Below are positions 42,901 to 50,273 of a DNA stretch of 64,000 nt, piece after piece. The number at the start of each line of letters is the position of its first letter. The stretch's first letter is position 1. The stretch covers positions 1-64,000 of the forward strand of contig CAJBYO010000063.1 in NCBI GenBank assembly GCA_903959905.1, given 5' to 3'. Below the pieces are notes generated by a model that saw only the letters and a list, made by a program, of their open reading frames with translations, was not told the origin of the DNA and ran no database searches. Made by a program: the position numbers and the translations under genes. This DNA is from an uncultured Bacteroidales bacterium (GTDB taxonomy: Bacteria > Bacteroidota > Bacteroidia > Bacteroidales > FEN-979).

Positions 42901-42961
42901 CCATGAGGAACATCACCAGCGTGAACTGGGGATTTTTAATGGCTAATTCAGAGATTTTCAT
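39917..42961 (-). CDS. RND efflux transporter, inner-membrane pump (AcrB/HAE type)
   Basis: A 1014-residue RND pump: an N-terminal helix (about 10-30), two large periplasmic domains and eleven further transmembrane segments. The proton-relay helix has LGLLVDDSIVVIEN with paired aspartates, and GFSRKEAILKATNQIG follows. The N-terminus MKISELAIKNPQFTLVMFL and RSEDPELQFPQ match the drug/hydrophobe group better than CusA-like metal pumps; no heavy-metal methionine signature is evident. With the adaptor and TolC genes just upstream it forms a complete tripartite efflux operon, under a TetR gene. Confidence 0.94.
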   Translation of the reverse strand: MKISELAIKNPQFTLVMFLMVVVLGITTIMNMPRSEDPELQFPQFPVVVIYPGTSPKDMEELVVDPLEKKIYGLEDIKRIKSSIGDGIAVINVEYNYGSKVDDKYQELVREVNGMAKDLPQEIASIDVQKFTPSSVNVIQIALVSENVQSGKLRKTAEDLQDRLEKVHSLKNVEIHGLDEQLVRVDVHPEKMAHMNLPLNAVFGAIQSELSAIPGGSIEAGNKSYNVKTSAKFRNAEEIRNTIVYSSNGRNIYLRDIADVYQDLASDDYITRLNGHRCVFVVAAQKAGENIAATQKAYLPVIEQFKKSLPPSIDLVQNFDQADNVNKRLTGLGTDFLIAILLVSITLLPLGFRSSLVVMISIPLSLAIGIILLNVTGFTLTQLSIVGLVVALGLLVDDSIVVIENIERWMLQGFSRKEAILKATNQIGLAVVGCTVTLVIAFLPLAFLPEASGDFIRGLPMAVMMCVLASMVVSLTIIPLVSGWILKESSGPSEGNIFMRGMKRLLISGAYAKTLNRALARPWVTVGIAGILFAGSLGLFKVIGFSLFPASEKPQFLIRIVTPLQSGLPYTDSVTRNIEKELKAIPEVKYFAANIGKGNPQVYYNVIQANLHNDFAEIFVQLDQHTTAKKKLELIEKLRNKWTPYPGARVEVKNFEQGPPVLAPVEIRLFGDNLDTLRHLAGDVELLLKETKGTMYVNNPVSNLKTDIVVSVNKDKALQLGVPTVNIGRTVRMAVAGLKSGKFTNESGTSFDILVGTPHSGRPELNVFDNLYVNSVAGTAVPLAQIASLQLEASPLTINHYNKDRTVSITAFVQKGYLSDNMNTEVIRKMDQFPLPAGYSYAMGGEFESRQESFGGFMGIIIVATFLFIAVLILLFKSFRNMLIVLSVIPLGLVGAMTALWLTGNSVSFVAIVGLIALAGIEVKNTILLVDFTNQMRKEGTPLEEAIRSASEIRFLPIILTSLTAIGGLMPIAISTNPLISPLAIVIIGGLISSTLLSRIFTPVVYKLMPPKLG

Positions 42962-42974
42962 ATGTATGGCGGGT

Positions 42975-44018
42975 TCAGGGAATGATGTTGATTAAAGATT
43001 GATCAGAAAGATAGGCACTGCCGCTGATGATCAGCGTACTGCAGTTTTCCAGGCCGCTGTCGACCAGTACCCTGTCGCGGGTCAGCCCTGAAATGGAGAC
43101 TTCCAATTTCTGTGCTTTATGCCCGTCGCAGGTCACGAACACGTATCCTTTGCTCCCGTTTCCGTCGAGAAGGGCGTCAAACGGGATGGCCCACATCTTT
43201 CGGCCATGAGACGGAGTAATAGTAGCCTTGCCAAACATGCCGGAAGCTACGGATCCTGTGAGGCCAGCAGAAGGCTTAATATCGATGGTGAATGTACCCG
43301 ACACAGGGTCAACGCCCTCCGATTTTCGGGAAATGACCCCGCGGATGGCCTTTTTTCCGGGGAGGTCAGTGGTGATCATCGCGGAGTCACCAATGACAAG
43401 GCTGCTCCACTGACCGTCGCTGACAGCCACGCGCAGGATCCAGTTTCCATCCCCGGCTCCGTTGGTCTGGAAAACGGGTGTTCCCGGCCCGACAACCTGC
43501 CCCTCATTGACAAATTTCCGGAGGATGTACCCGTTTTCGCTGGCACGGATCTCTGAAAAAGTCCTGTTAAAGCGTGCTGCTGTTAACTGTTCACGGGCTA
43601 TATCAAGGCCTGTTCCCGCATTTTGAAACTGTTCAAGCGTAACAACACTGTCACGGTAAAGATTGCTCAACCGCTTGTAATCCCGTTCCGCCTTTTCAAA
43701 TGCCAGGGTTGCCTGGGTGACCTGCGCATTTATTTCAGTCAGGTCAAGTACGGCGAGTACCTGCCCCTTTTTAATTGCGTCGCCTTCCTTCACGAAGAGA
43801 TGCTGGATTATCCCGCCGGTTTTAAAGGACCGCATGGTTTCATCTTCGGTTGTGAAGTTCCCCGAGGCATTTACCGGTTCATGAAACATCTGCTGCTGAA
43901 GCGTAATGACTTTTACCGGAACCGGCGCCTCGGTTTTCACCCGGGTCTCATCCGTCGCCTGGCCGCATCCGGCCATGATTAAAGGCACCAGTGCCAAATA
44001 TAAATGATTGATTTTCAT
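42975..44018 (-). CDS. RND efflux periplasmic adaptor (membrane fusion protein)
   Basis: A 347-residue HlyD/AcrA-type adaptor. The signal peptide ends in the lipobox MAGC (Cys 18), so it is lipid-anchored. The domain order is lipoyl half (VKEGDAIKKGQVLAVLDLTE), an alpha hairpin (about 90-150, ATLAFEKAERDYKRLSNLYRD), second lipoyl half (IRASENGYILRKFVNEGQVV), beta barrel and membrane-proximal domain. It links the RND pump to the TolC channel. It starts 8 bases after the TolC stop and ends 13 bases before the pump gene. Confidence 0.93.
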   Translation of the reverse strand: MKINHLYLALVPLIMAGCGQATDETRVKTEAPVPVKVITLQQQMFHEPVNASGNFTTEDETMRSFKTGGIIQHLFVKEGDAIKKGQVLAVLDLTEINAQVTQATLAFEKAERDYKRLSNLYRDSVVTLEQFQNAGTGLDIAREQLTAARFNRTFSEIRASENGYILRKFVNEGQVVGPGTPVFQTNGAGDGNWILRVAVSDGQWSSLVIGDSAMITTDLPGKKAIRGVISRKSEGVDPVSGTFTIDIKPSAGLTGSVASGMFGKATITPSHGRKMWAIPFDALLDGNGSKGYVFVTCDGHKAQKLEVSISGLTRDRVLVDSGLENCSTLIISGSAYLSDQSLINIIP

Positions 44019-44026
44019 AATGCTTA

Positions 44027-45394
44027 CTATTGAATGGTGGATGTTGCTGTTTGTCGTTTCAGGTCGGCATAAGCTGACAATACTTTATACCTGTTCAACT
44101 TAACCTGTATCTCTGAGGCTGTAAACTGGTTTCGGGCGTCCATAAATTCAATCAGGCTGTTGACACCTTCCGAATACCCCTTCTCAACAAGGTTAAAATA
44201 TGCGCTGGCGCTCTGGTATTGCTTTTCCGAGGATGCCAGGTTGGCAATGGCTGTACTGAGATTGTGTTGTGCGACACCGGCTGCAACAGCAAACTGTTTG
44301 TTGGTATTTTCCCTGAGCAGGGTGAGGTTGTCAATTTCCAGTTTCGCGGATGAGATCTTCACCCTGTTCCGCAGTCCCTGGAATACAGGAACGGAAAGCT
44401 GAACCCCTGCAAGCAGGTACCTGCTTTTGCTGTCAAATTGCCAGTTAAATGCCTGTGATCCAAGATCAACGAAGGTGTTGATCTTTGGAATGGCATATCG
44501 CTGATTCATGCTGAGCACCGATTGACTGATGCTGATCGCTGTTCCGAGTTGTTTGAGTTCGCTCCTGTTTCCCGTTTCCGGGACTCCGGCAACAGCCAGG
44601 GCAATATCTGCAGGGAAGGGCAAGTGCTCATACACAATGGAATCAGCCAGGGAACGGTTAAGCAGGAAATTGAAGTAAGACCTTGCATTCCGCTGCTGGT
44701 TTTCAGCTTCATTCAGTCGTGAATTGATCACCTCCACTTCACTTTCGGCCCTCAGGACATTGGCCGGAAGCCCTTTGCCGTTTTTCACGAGCGATTGGTT
44801 CACCCTGAGGTTGTGTTGTACCAGGTTGCGGGCACTTTCAAATATCCGGGCAGCATCCACTGCGAGACAATAGTTGTAATAGGCTGTTTCGATATTGCGG
44901 ATCAGTTCCTGCCGGTAAGTTTCAATTTCATATTCTGCGAGACGGATCTCCTGCTTTTTGATCTTGTAGTTGTAGTGAAGGTCGGTGTTCAGCAACGGGT
45001 ATGCTACCCTGAAGCGGGCGTCATAAAAATTTCTTGGCATGAGCTGGACCTCGGTATTCTCCACCTGCGGAAAGTTATGGGTTCCGGTCAGCTGGTTGAG
45101 TGTTGAATAAACCGGGTTAAGCAGGTCGCCTATCGGGAGGTCGATGGTACGGCCTCCCTCAGCCCAGTTGTAGTCGCCTGTGAAATCAGCCGACGGATAA
45201 AACCAGCTCCTGGCCTCCTTCAATGCCAGCAAACTCTGCTGAAGGCTGATATTCTTCTGCTTCATCACCAGGTTCCCCTGAAGCCCAGTTTCAATATAAC
45301 CCTGCAGATACACCTGCCCCATGAGTGGATGATGTGAAATAAAACCCAGCAGAAGCAAAGAAAGCAGCAATGGTTTCAGACTTTTACTATACAT
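44027..45394 (-). CDS. TolC-family outer-membrane efflux protein
   Basis: A 455-residue OEP/TolC-type channel. The frame runs back to 45412, but the ATG at 45394 (MYSKSLKPLLLSLLLLGF) gives a normal signal peptide and leaves an operator-like site outside the gene. The two long coiled-coil repeats typical of the family are visible (ETYRQELIRNIETAYYNYCL and, later, YSEGVNSLIEFMDARNQFTA), as are the beta-strand segments between them. It opens the efflux operon and is separated from tetR by 41 bases that hold an operator candidate. Confidence 0.92.
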   Translation of the reverse strand: MYSKSLKPLLLSLLLLGFISHHPLMGQVYLQGYIETGLQGNLVMKQKNISLQQSLLALKEARSWFYPSADFTGDYNWAEGGRTIDLPIGDLLNPVYSTLNQLTGTHNFPQVENTEVQLMPRNFYDARFRVAYPLLNTDLHYNYKIKKQEIRLAEYEIETYRQELIRNIETAYYNYCLAVDAARIFESARNLVQHNLRVNQSLVKNGKGLPANVLRAESEVEVINSRLNEAENQQRNARSYFNFLLNRSLADSIVYEHLPFPADIALAVAGVPETGNRSELKQLGTAISISQSVLSMNQRYAIPKINTFVDLGSQAFNWQFDSKSRYLLAGVQLSVPVFQGLRNRVKISSAKLEIDNLTLLRENTNKQFAVAAGVAQHNLSTAIANLASSEKQYQSASAYFNLVEKGYSEGVNSLIEFMDARNQFTASEIQVKLNRYKVLSAYADLKRQTATSTIQ

Positions 45395-45407
45395 AACATA
45401 TATTATT

Positions 45408-45425
45408 AACACTGTTTAGTAAACA
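45408..45425. promoter_or_regulatory. Operator-like site 2 (tetR-tolC gap)
   Basis: AACACTGTTTAGTA (45408-45421) shares its core AACACTGTTYAGTA with a site in front of tetR. It overlaps a perfect 13-bp palindrome TGTTTAGTAAACA (45413-45425). It lies 13 bases upstream of the tolC start, in position to control the efflux genes. Confidence 0.55.
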
Positions 45426-45435
45426 GATAAAAAAA

Positions 45436-46053
45436 CTAGAATGATTCAAGCACTTTAATAAACGCCTCAAAAGCGTCCCTGAAAATGAGCACAGGATCCT
45501 CACAGGAGATCCCTTTGCAACGGTCACGTATTTCAAGGGCGACCATGCCATGAACACAACTCCATATCACATAGGAAAGCGGCCCGGCTTCATGCCCGGC
45601 AAAACGGCCGGCTGCAATGCATTCGTCAACTGTGAGCATAAGAAAATCAAAAGCCCTCTTGCCTTCCTGCCATTCCGATTGCTGCAAGCCTTCAATATAG
45701 TTCATGGGGGCTTTGGCAATGAACATCAGGTCATACATTTCTGTGTTCTGAAGGCCAAAGTTTATGTAAACCCTGCCCAGCGCCTTTAGTCTTTCAAAAG
45801 GATCACTCACCTCAAGCAGCACGCGCATTTTATCACCCAGTTCCTGGAAACCCTGGTTGTGAAGGTCATGCAGTATCTCGTCCTTATCTTTGTAGTAAAG
45901 GTAAATAGTGGCAGGGCTGTATTCAATGGCTTCGGCAATATTCCGGATGGATGTTTCCGCAATCCCCCGTTCAAGAAAAAGTTTTCGTGCGGCAGCCAGG
46001 ATCAGCGCTTTCAATTCCTGTTTTTCCTTAGTCTTTCGTTCTGAGATTCCCAT
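45436..46053 (-). CDS. TetR/AcrR family regulator of the RND efflux operon
   Basis: A 205-residue TetR-type repressor. The N-terminal DNA-binding domain has ILAAARKLFLERGIAETSI RNIAEAIEYSPATIYLYYKDK, the classic helix-turn-helix with a tyrosine-rich recognition helix. The C-terminal ligand and dimer domain (about 80-205) contains cysteines and WSCVHGMVALEIRDRCKG, which resembles the WHG-type TetR C-terminal domain. It is first in a unit with tolC, adaptor and pump, so it most likely represses that operon and itself. Two matching operator-like sites support this. The inducer is unknown. Confidence 0.9.
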   Translation of the reverse strand: MGISERKTKEKQELKALILAAARKLFLERGIAETSIRNIAEAIEYSPATIYLYYKDKDEILHDLHNQGFQELGDKMRVLLEVSDPFERLKALGRVYINFGLQNTEMYDLMFIAKAPMNYIEGLQQSEWQEGKRAFDFLMLTVDECIAAGRFAGHEAGPLSYVIWSCVHGMVALEIRDRCKGISCEDPVLIFRDAFEAFIKVLESF

Positions 46054-46071
46054 ACAAACTAATTAACGCTG

Positions 46072-46104
46072 CAAATATACTGAACAGTGTTTATATTTTC
46101 CAAA
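46072..46104 (-). promoter_or_regulatory. tetR promoter with -33 and -7 boxes
   Basis: On the minus strand TTTG (46104-46101) is followed after 21 bases by TATATTTG (46079-46072), a full Bacteroidota promoter. The tetR ATG is 18 bases downstream of the -7 box. Confidence 0.7.
46078..46091. promoter_or_regulatory. Operator-like site 1 (tetR promoter)
   Basis: TACTGAACAGTGTT is the reverse complement of the core found in front of tolC. It contains the perfect palindrome ACTGAACAGT (46079-46088), abuts the -7 box and lies between the -7 and -33 boxes, as expected for autorepression. Confidence 0.6.
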
Positions 46105-46203
46105 TATTTTTTACTATTACATGCGATTTTTACGAATTTTAAATGCTTTTTAACTCAAAACAGCCTATAATCAGGTTAAACCGCGAGAAAAAAAACGACT
46201 TGA

Positions 46204-46659
46204 TCATTCTTTAAATCCAACCTCGTAATGTGTTCCATCACAATACGGATTTGTTTTTGAAGAACCGCAGCGACAAAAGGCCGTGCCGGTCGTTTTCCTG
46301 GTTTCAATGCCATCGGCATCCTTTATTTTGATATTTCCATATATAATTAAAGGGCCGTTCCTCATAACCTGGACGATGGTTTCTTTAACCGGTTCACGGT
46401 CGGTTTCCTTCATTGTATCATCGCGATCATCTTCGGAATTAAAAAAGTAACTCAATGCGTTCGTCGGACATTTATTTACCTGGGCGATGATTTTCGCGGT
46501 GGTGGCGCCATTCATATTGATCCATGGCCTTGCCTTAGGGTCAAACACTTCGGGCAACCCGGTGGCTTTTTCAAAGCATATCCGTGAGTGGTTGCACTCC
46601 TTCGGCTGCCAGATAACGGTGATCTCGCCGTTGGTATAGGTCCTTTCTTCATCATCCAT
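46204..46659 (-). CDS. Fer4_19 and CDGSH iron-sulfur domain protein
   Basis: A 151-residue cytoplasmic protein of two parts. The N-terminal Fer4_19-like half (about 8-72) has cysteines 22, 28 and 64 (ECNHSRICFEKA, NKCPTNALSY). The C-terminal CDGSH half has Cys 129, Cys 131, Cys 140 and His 144 in CRCGSSKTNPYCDGTH, the three-Cys one-His ligand set of a [2Fe-2S] cluster. A charged, probably flexible linker (about 76-95) joins them. Such fusions are common in Bacteroidota; they probably act in redox or iron-sulfur handling. Its place next to the heme-uptake-like operon is suggestive only. Confidence 0.9.
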   Translation of the reverse strand: MDDEERTYTNGEITVIWQPKECNHSRICFEKATGLPEVFDPKARPWINMNGATTAKIIAQVNKCPTNALSYFFNSEDDRDDTMKETDREPVKETIVQVMRNGPLIIYGNIKIKDADGIETRKTTGTAFCRCGSSKTNPYCDGTHYEVGFKE

Positions 46660-46726
46660 GAAGCGAAGGTAATAAAATCAGAGGAATGTTCACAGAGATG
46701 CAAAGGCAAAAAGGAGTGGTGTTTAC

Positions 46727-47731
46727 TTAAAGTTTCTCGTATTCAAAAGAAGGATATCCCTTTGAACCGTTCTTATTGTAAAAGCCGATAAACCGGAGTT
46801 TGTAAAACAGGCCGGAAACAGTGTGAATGATGTAGCAGTTCTTCGGGCTTATGGTGTAGGCTCCAGTGTTGAAGTTGTAATATTTCCAGAAGTAGCCGAT
46901 CTCATCAATATTTGCCGAATAGGTCAATCCATCGGCAATGCTGCGTGTAATAGAAGAGAATGCATGCAGGGTATCGAATGCAACCTCTACCCCATTGCGG
47001 TTTGACAACACACCTGTTACCAGGTAAGGATAAGGAATCCCCTGGTCGGTATACAGCAGTGTCGTGTATTGGGTAAATAACAGGTCATAACTGGCTGGCA
47101 GCGGCTCCACATCGATAGTCGCCTCAACAGAGAAACTGAACCAGGCATAATTGACCCCGGGGGCCTTGTGAACCGCCCCGGATTTTGCAGCACCACCCGA
47201 CAACAAGGTATAACGGAAATAGTAAGTTCCTCTTTTCAAACTGTCAAAAATCACCTGGTAAACACCAAGTGGGTTGCCAAACTCATCCAGTCCCCGGCTT
47301 ACCGCATAAACATGGTTGTTGGAAACTGTATCAGATCCGGAAACAGTGAACCAGTTTCCAACTGCAGTTGAATCGGGATTGCCGTCGGATTTGTCGAACC
47401 TGAGTGTTGTACCGGTGGTATCATGCTTCACCCCGAATGGTACAACCCCAAGGTCGGCAGCCTTCATGAAATTACTGGTATTCAGCAGCACATGCCACCC
47501 GGATGTGCTACATTCAAATCCAAGGTCGTAGGTGGTTTTCACAACTGTTTTGATAACTTCACCCGAATCAAGACTGAAAAACACCTGGTATAGGTAGGTA
47601 TCGGTCATCCCGATGGTATCGGTTTTAACGTCACCCCTCGGATGGTACGGTATGGCTTTGTCTTCCTTGAAGCAGGACTGGATTGTAACCAGGATCAGCA
47701 GGCTCAGTATCAGTTGAAGGGATCTGGTCAT
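46727..47731 (-). CDS. HmuY-like surface lipoprotein (second copy of the operon)
   Basis: A 334-residue lipoprotein with lipobox IQSC (Cys 20). The beta-rich mature part has the HmuY-family features YDLGFECSTSGWHVLLN near the start and SYDLLFTQYTT with YPYLVTGVLSNRNGVEVAF towards the middle, followed by a C-terminal YYNFNTGAYTISPKNCYII segment typical of the family. HmuY of Porphyromonas gingivalis captures heme for the receptor HmuR. Heme ligands are not conserved enough to prove the ligand here. Its start overlaps the receptor stop by 4 bases (ATGA), showing tight coupling to that gene. Confidence 0.85.
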   Translation of the reverse strand: MTRSLQLILSLLILVTIQSCFKEDKAIPYHPRGDVKTDTIGMTDTYLYQVFFSLDSGEVIKTVVKTTYDLGFECSTSGWHVLLNTSNFMKAADLGVVPFGVKHDTTGTTLRFDKSDGNPDSTAVGNWFTVSGSDTVSNNHVYAVSRGLDEFGNPLGVYQVIFDSLKRGTYYFRYTLLSGGAAKSGAVHKAPGVNYAWFSFSVEATIDVEPLPASYDLLFTQYTTLLYTDQGIPYPYLVTGVLSNRNGVEVAFDTLHAFSSITRSIADGLTYSANIDEIGYFWKYYNFNTGAYTISPKNCYIIHTVSGLFYKLRFIGFYNKNGSKGYPSFEYEKL

Positions 47732-50007
47732 TTGTATTTATTGAATTGTAAAGTGAGCCTGGCAAAAAATGTCCGCCCCCATGCCACATTCTGGCTGCCG
47801 TCGCCTCCCCCGCCGCTGTGGGCCTCTCCCCCAGCTGTTCCGGTAGTTGGAATTGTTGTCGTGTTGAATATGTTCTTGATTCCTGCGGTGAACCTGATCC
47901 TACCGTTCCAGAATCCTTTTCCGGCCGTAAAATCCATGGTGTTATAAGGAGAAACCATTGCCCACCCAATGGTATTTTCAGTTAGTCCAAGTTGTGGAGC
48001 ACGGCCGGTATACTTATAAAACAAGGCCAGGGTAATATCCTGTTTTATAAATTTGTAGGACGGACTAACAGTCAATTCGGGCGACCACAGGTAGTCAACA
48101 AAAGGCACGGTATCACTCATGGAACCGGTTATACCCGTGACAGATATTCCGGCAGATAATTTAACAGACGGATAAAGCGCGACGGAACTTCCAAACTGAA
48201 CCCCGGCACTTTTATACTTGCTGACATTTTTATAGGTATATTCCGGGCTGTTTGGAGTTACTTGCGCCAGTAAGATCACATTGTCGATCAGGTTATAAAA
48301 CCCGGTCAGATCAAGACTGATTGCCAGCTTTTTCTTTTCAATGCTGTAGTTGAAATTAAGGTTGAAATTATTGGATCTCTCCGATTGCAGGTCAGGATTT
48401 CCCTTGACATCATGGTTAATGTCAACAAATGAAAGGTACAGTTCCTTCAGCGATGGTGACCGGAAACCTCTTGAATAGGAGAAACGAACGGCCATCTGCT
48501 CTGTCACCGACCACCTGGCACTCAACGCATAAACAACCGGGGCCTTATATTTTGTGTTGTAGATGAAACGAACCCCGGGCTGAATGGATAAAATCACACG
48601 GGCAGGGTCGCCCGGTTTTGTTCCGCTGTTTGAACGTAGCGGGTCAAATTTCAGGCTGATAAACGCTGCATAGTCGCCAATTTCCTGCCTGGTTCCTTCA
48701 ATCTTCTCCCCAATTCCGGCTTCATGGTTCAGATCAAACCCAAGCTGGTAGTTGAACCAGATATCGGGATTGCTTTTTGAATAGGTTGCACGGGCGATCA
48801 CTGAATAAATCGTGCTGGTATCGCGGGCCCACGATTGCTCAACAGGTGTTTTGGTCAGGGTGGTCAGGTCATTGTAATAAGTCTGCCTGACACGGTCCCA
48901 GGCTGAATAGGCACCGAGTACCCCGATAAACCGGTTGTGAGGTAATTTCACCGAAGCATCTGCCCTGATGGAATAACGCACGGTTGTAAAATCATTATCC
49001 CATGCAGTTTCATAGTATGGCGACTGCAAAGCACCCTTATCCAGGAGCAGTTCATTGAAATAATCGCCGGCGATCTTAATTTTGAATTTATTGTCAGTAA
49101 ATGCGTAATATCCGTTAAAAAAATATTGTCTCCGCGGCTTGAAGGATTGGGAACGGCTTGTATCAACAGGGGAATAGCCCCCGAAGAAGTTCCTGCCGCC
49201 GTCGATGCCGAAACCGTGTTTCTTTTTATTGAATGTTACCGCACCGTCGAAATTATAAACACCTACTGATTCAGTATAGGCGTTGACAGTTGTGTTTAAA
49301 AGCGATGACTTATTCTCCTTGGTGATGATGTTGATGACTCCGGCAAGTGCATTGCTTCCGTAAATAACTGACATCGGACCTTCAATCACTTCAATATGAT
49401 CAACATTATACAGGTTGATCTGGTTCAGGTCAAAGTTGCCATTCATACGCCCGATCATGGGAACACCGTCCATGAGGAATTTCACATTCTCGCCTGATAA
49501 GCCCTGCATTTTAAGACTTGCCCCATAAATGGAATTCTGATCAACGCGCATGGTGGGCTGGTCTTTCAGAAGGTCGGCCATATTGGTGGCAGCTTTCTGC
49601 TCAATCTGGCGTGCATTGATCACCTGTACTTTGTAAATGGACTTGTCGGCCCGTTCAGGAACGTATTGTGCCGTAACCACCACCTCATCCATGTTCAGGA
49701 CCTTTGGCCATAGCTCAACCTTAAGGGTTTGTCCCGGTTGTATGGTATCGGTATAGGTGGCATACCCGATATAACTGATGGCAATTTTGGAGGTTTCTTT
49801 CACTTCATTGACGACCGTGCCATCAATGGAGGAAAGGCTGTATTTCGGTGAACCTGATTTGAGCCCTTCAAAGCAAACATGCGCAAAGGCGACAGGTTCA
49901 TGTGTTTTTTCGTCAATAACTTGTATAAAAGCCTTTTGGCCGTAACCAAAGGTCACGGCCAAAAGACTTAAAAGTCCGGTCAAAAGGCTTAATGGGCTTT
50001 TAATCAT
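47728..50007 (-). CDS. TonB-dependent receptor, HmuR-like, in the HmuY operon
   Basis: A 759-residue outer-membrane receptor. A signal peptide (about 1-23) and a CarboxypepD-like domain (about 25-105, VIDEKTHEPVAFAHVCFEGL) precede a plug domain with EVIEGPMSVIYGSNALAGVI and GENVKFLMDGVPMIGRMNG. The barrel carries FSYSRGFRSPSLKELYLSF and NPDLQSERSNN, hallmarks of heme and cobalamin receptors, and ends FFARLTLQFNKYK. Flanking HmuY-like lipoproteins make heme or another tetrapyrrole the likely cargo. The HmuY gene starts inside its stop, and the CTD-like gene ends inside its start (8-base overlap). Confidence 0.88.
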   Translation of the reverse strand: MIKSPLSLLTGLLSLLAVTFGYGQKAFIQVIDEKTHEPVAFAHVCFEGLKSGSPKYSLSSIDGTVVNEVKETSKIAISYIGYATYTDTIQPGQTLKVELWPKVLNMDEVVVTAQYVPERADKSIYKVQVINARQIEQKAATNMADLLKDQPTMRVDQNSIYGASLKMQGLSGENVKFLMDGVPMIGRMNGNFDLNQINLYNVDHIEVIEGPMSVIYGSNALAGVINIITKENKSSLLNTTVNAYTESVGVYNFDGAVTFNKKKHGFGIDGGRNFFGGYSPVDTSRSQSFKPRRQYFFNGYYAFTDNKFKIKIAGDYFNELLLDKGALQSPYYETAWDNDFTTVRYSIRADASVKLPHNRFIGVLGAYSAWDRVRQTYYNDLTTLTKTPVEQSWARDTSTIYSVIARATYSKSNPDIWFNYQLGFDLNHEAGIGEKIEGTRQEIGDYAAFISLKFDPLRSNSGTKPGDPARVILSIQPGVRFIYNTKYKAPVVYALSARWSVTEQMAVRFSYSRGFRSPSLKELYLSFVDINHDVKGNPDLQSERSNNFNLNFNYSIEKKKLAISLDLTGFYNLIDNVILLAQVTPNSPEYTYKNVSKYKSAGVQFGSSVALYPSVKLSAGISVTGITGSMSDTVPFVDYLWSPELTVSPSYKFIKQDITLALFYKYTGRAPQLGLTENTIGWAMVSPYNTMDFTAGKGFWNGRIRFTAGIKNIFNTTTIPTTGTAGGEAHSGGGGDGSQNVAWGRTFFARLTLQFNKYK

Positions 50008-50257
50008 GTGATAAGGATATAGTTACCCCGGACCCTGTTTCCTTTGCTGCGTTGGAAACGGTCACAAAATACGCGCCGGGTTGCACCCCGGTTATATCCA
50101 TTAAATCAACATCTGCACCATCAGCGATTGGCTGCGGACGATCTGCACGGAGTTGTCGGCCTGTCAGATCAGCAAGAGTAAACATAGAATTTTCACCGGA
50201 AAGCCCGGTGGTATTAAACAAAAAAGTATTTGTATCTGGCATTACCTTGTTCGTCAT
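50000..50257 (-). CDS. Small protein resembling a stand-alone T9SS C-terminal domain
   Basis: An 85-residue frame between the first HmuY-like gene and the receptor. An upstream start at 50320 would overlap HmuY, so the ATG at 50257 (MTNKVMPDTN), 16 bases after the HmuY stop, is preferred. The body, FTLADLTGRQLRA, DVDLMDITGVQPGAYFVTVS and TISLSHD, follows the layout of type A Por-secretion C-terminal domains (a xNLxGQ strand, then LPxGxYxVxV). It has no visible signal peptide or cargo domain. It could be a relic of a fused HmuY C-terminus or a real small protein. Confidence 0.6.
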   Translation of the reverse strand: MTNKVMPDTNTFLFNTTGLSGENSMFTLADLTGRQLRADRPQPIADGADVDLMDITGVQPGAYFVTVSNAAKETGSGVTISLSHD

Positions 50258-50273
50258 GGTTGTTGAAATAACC

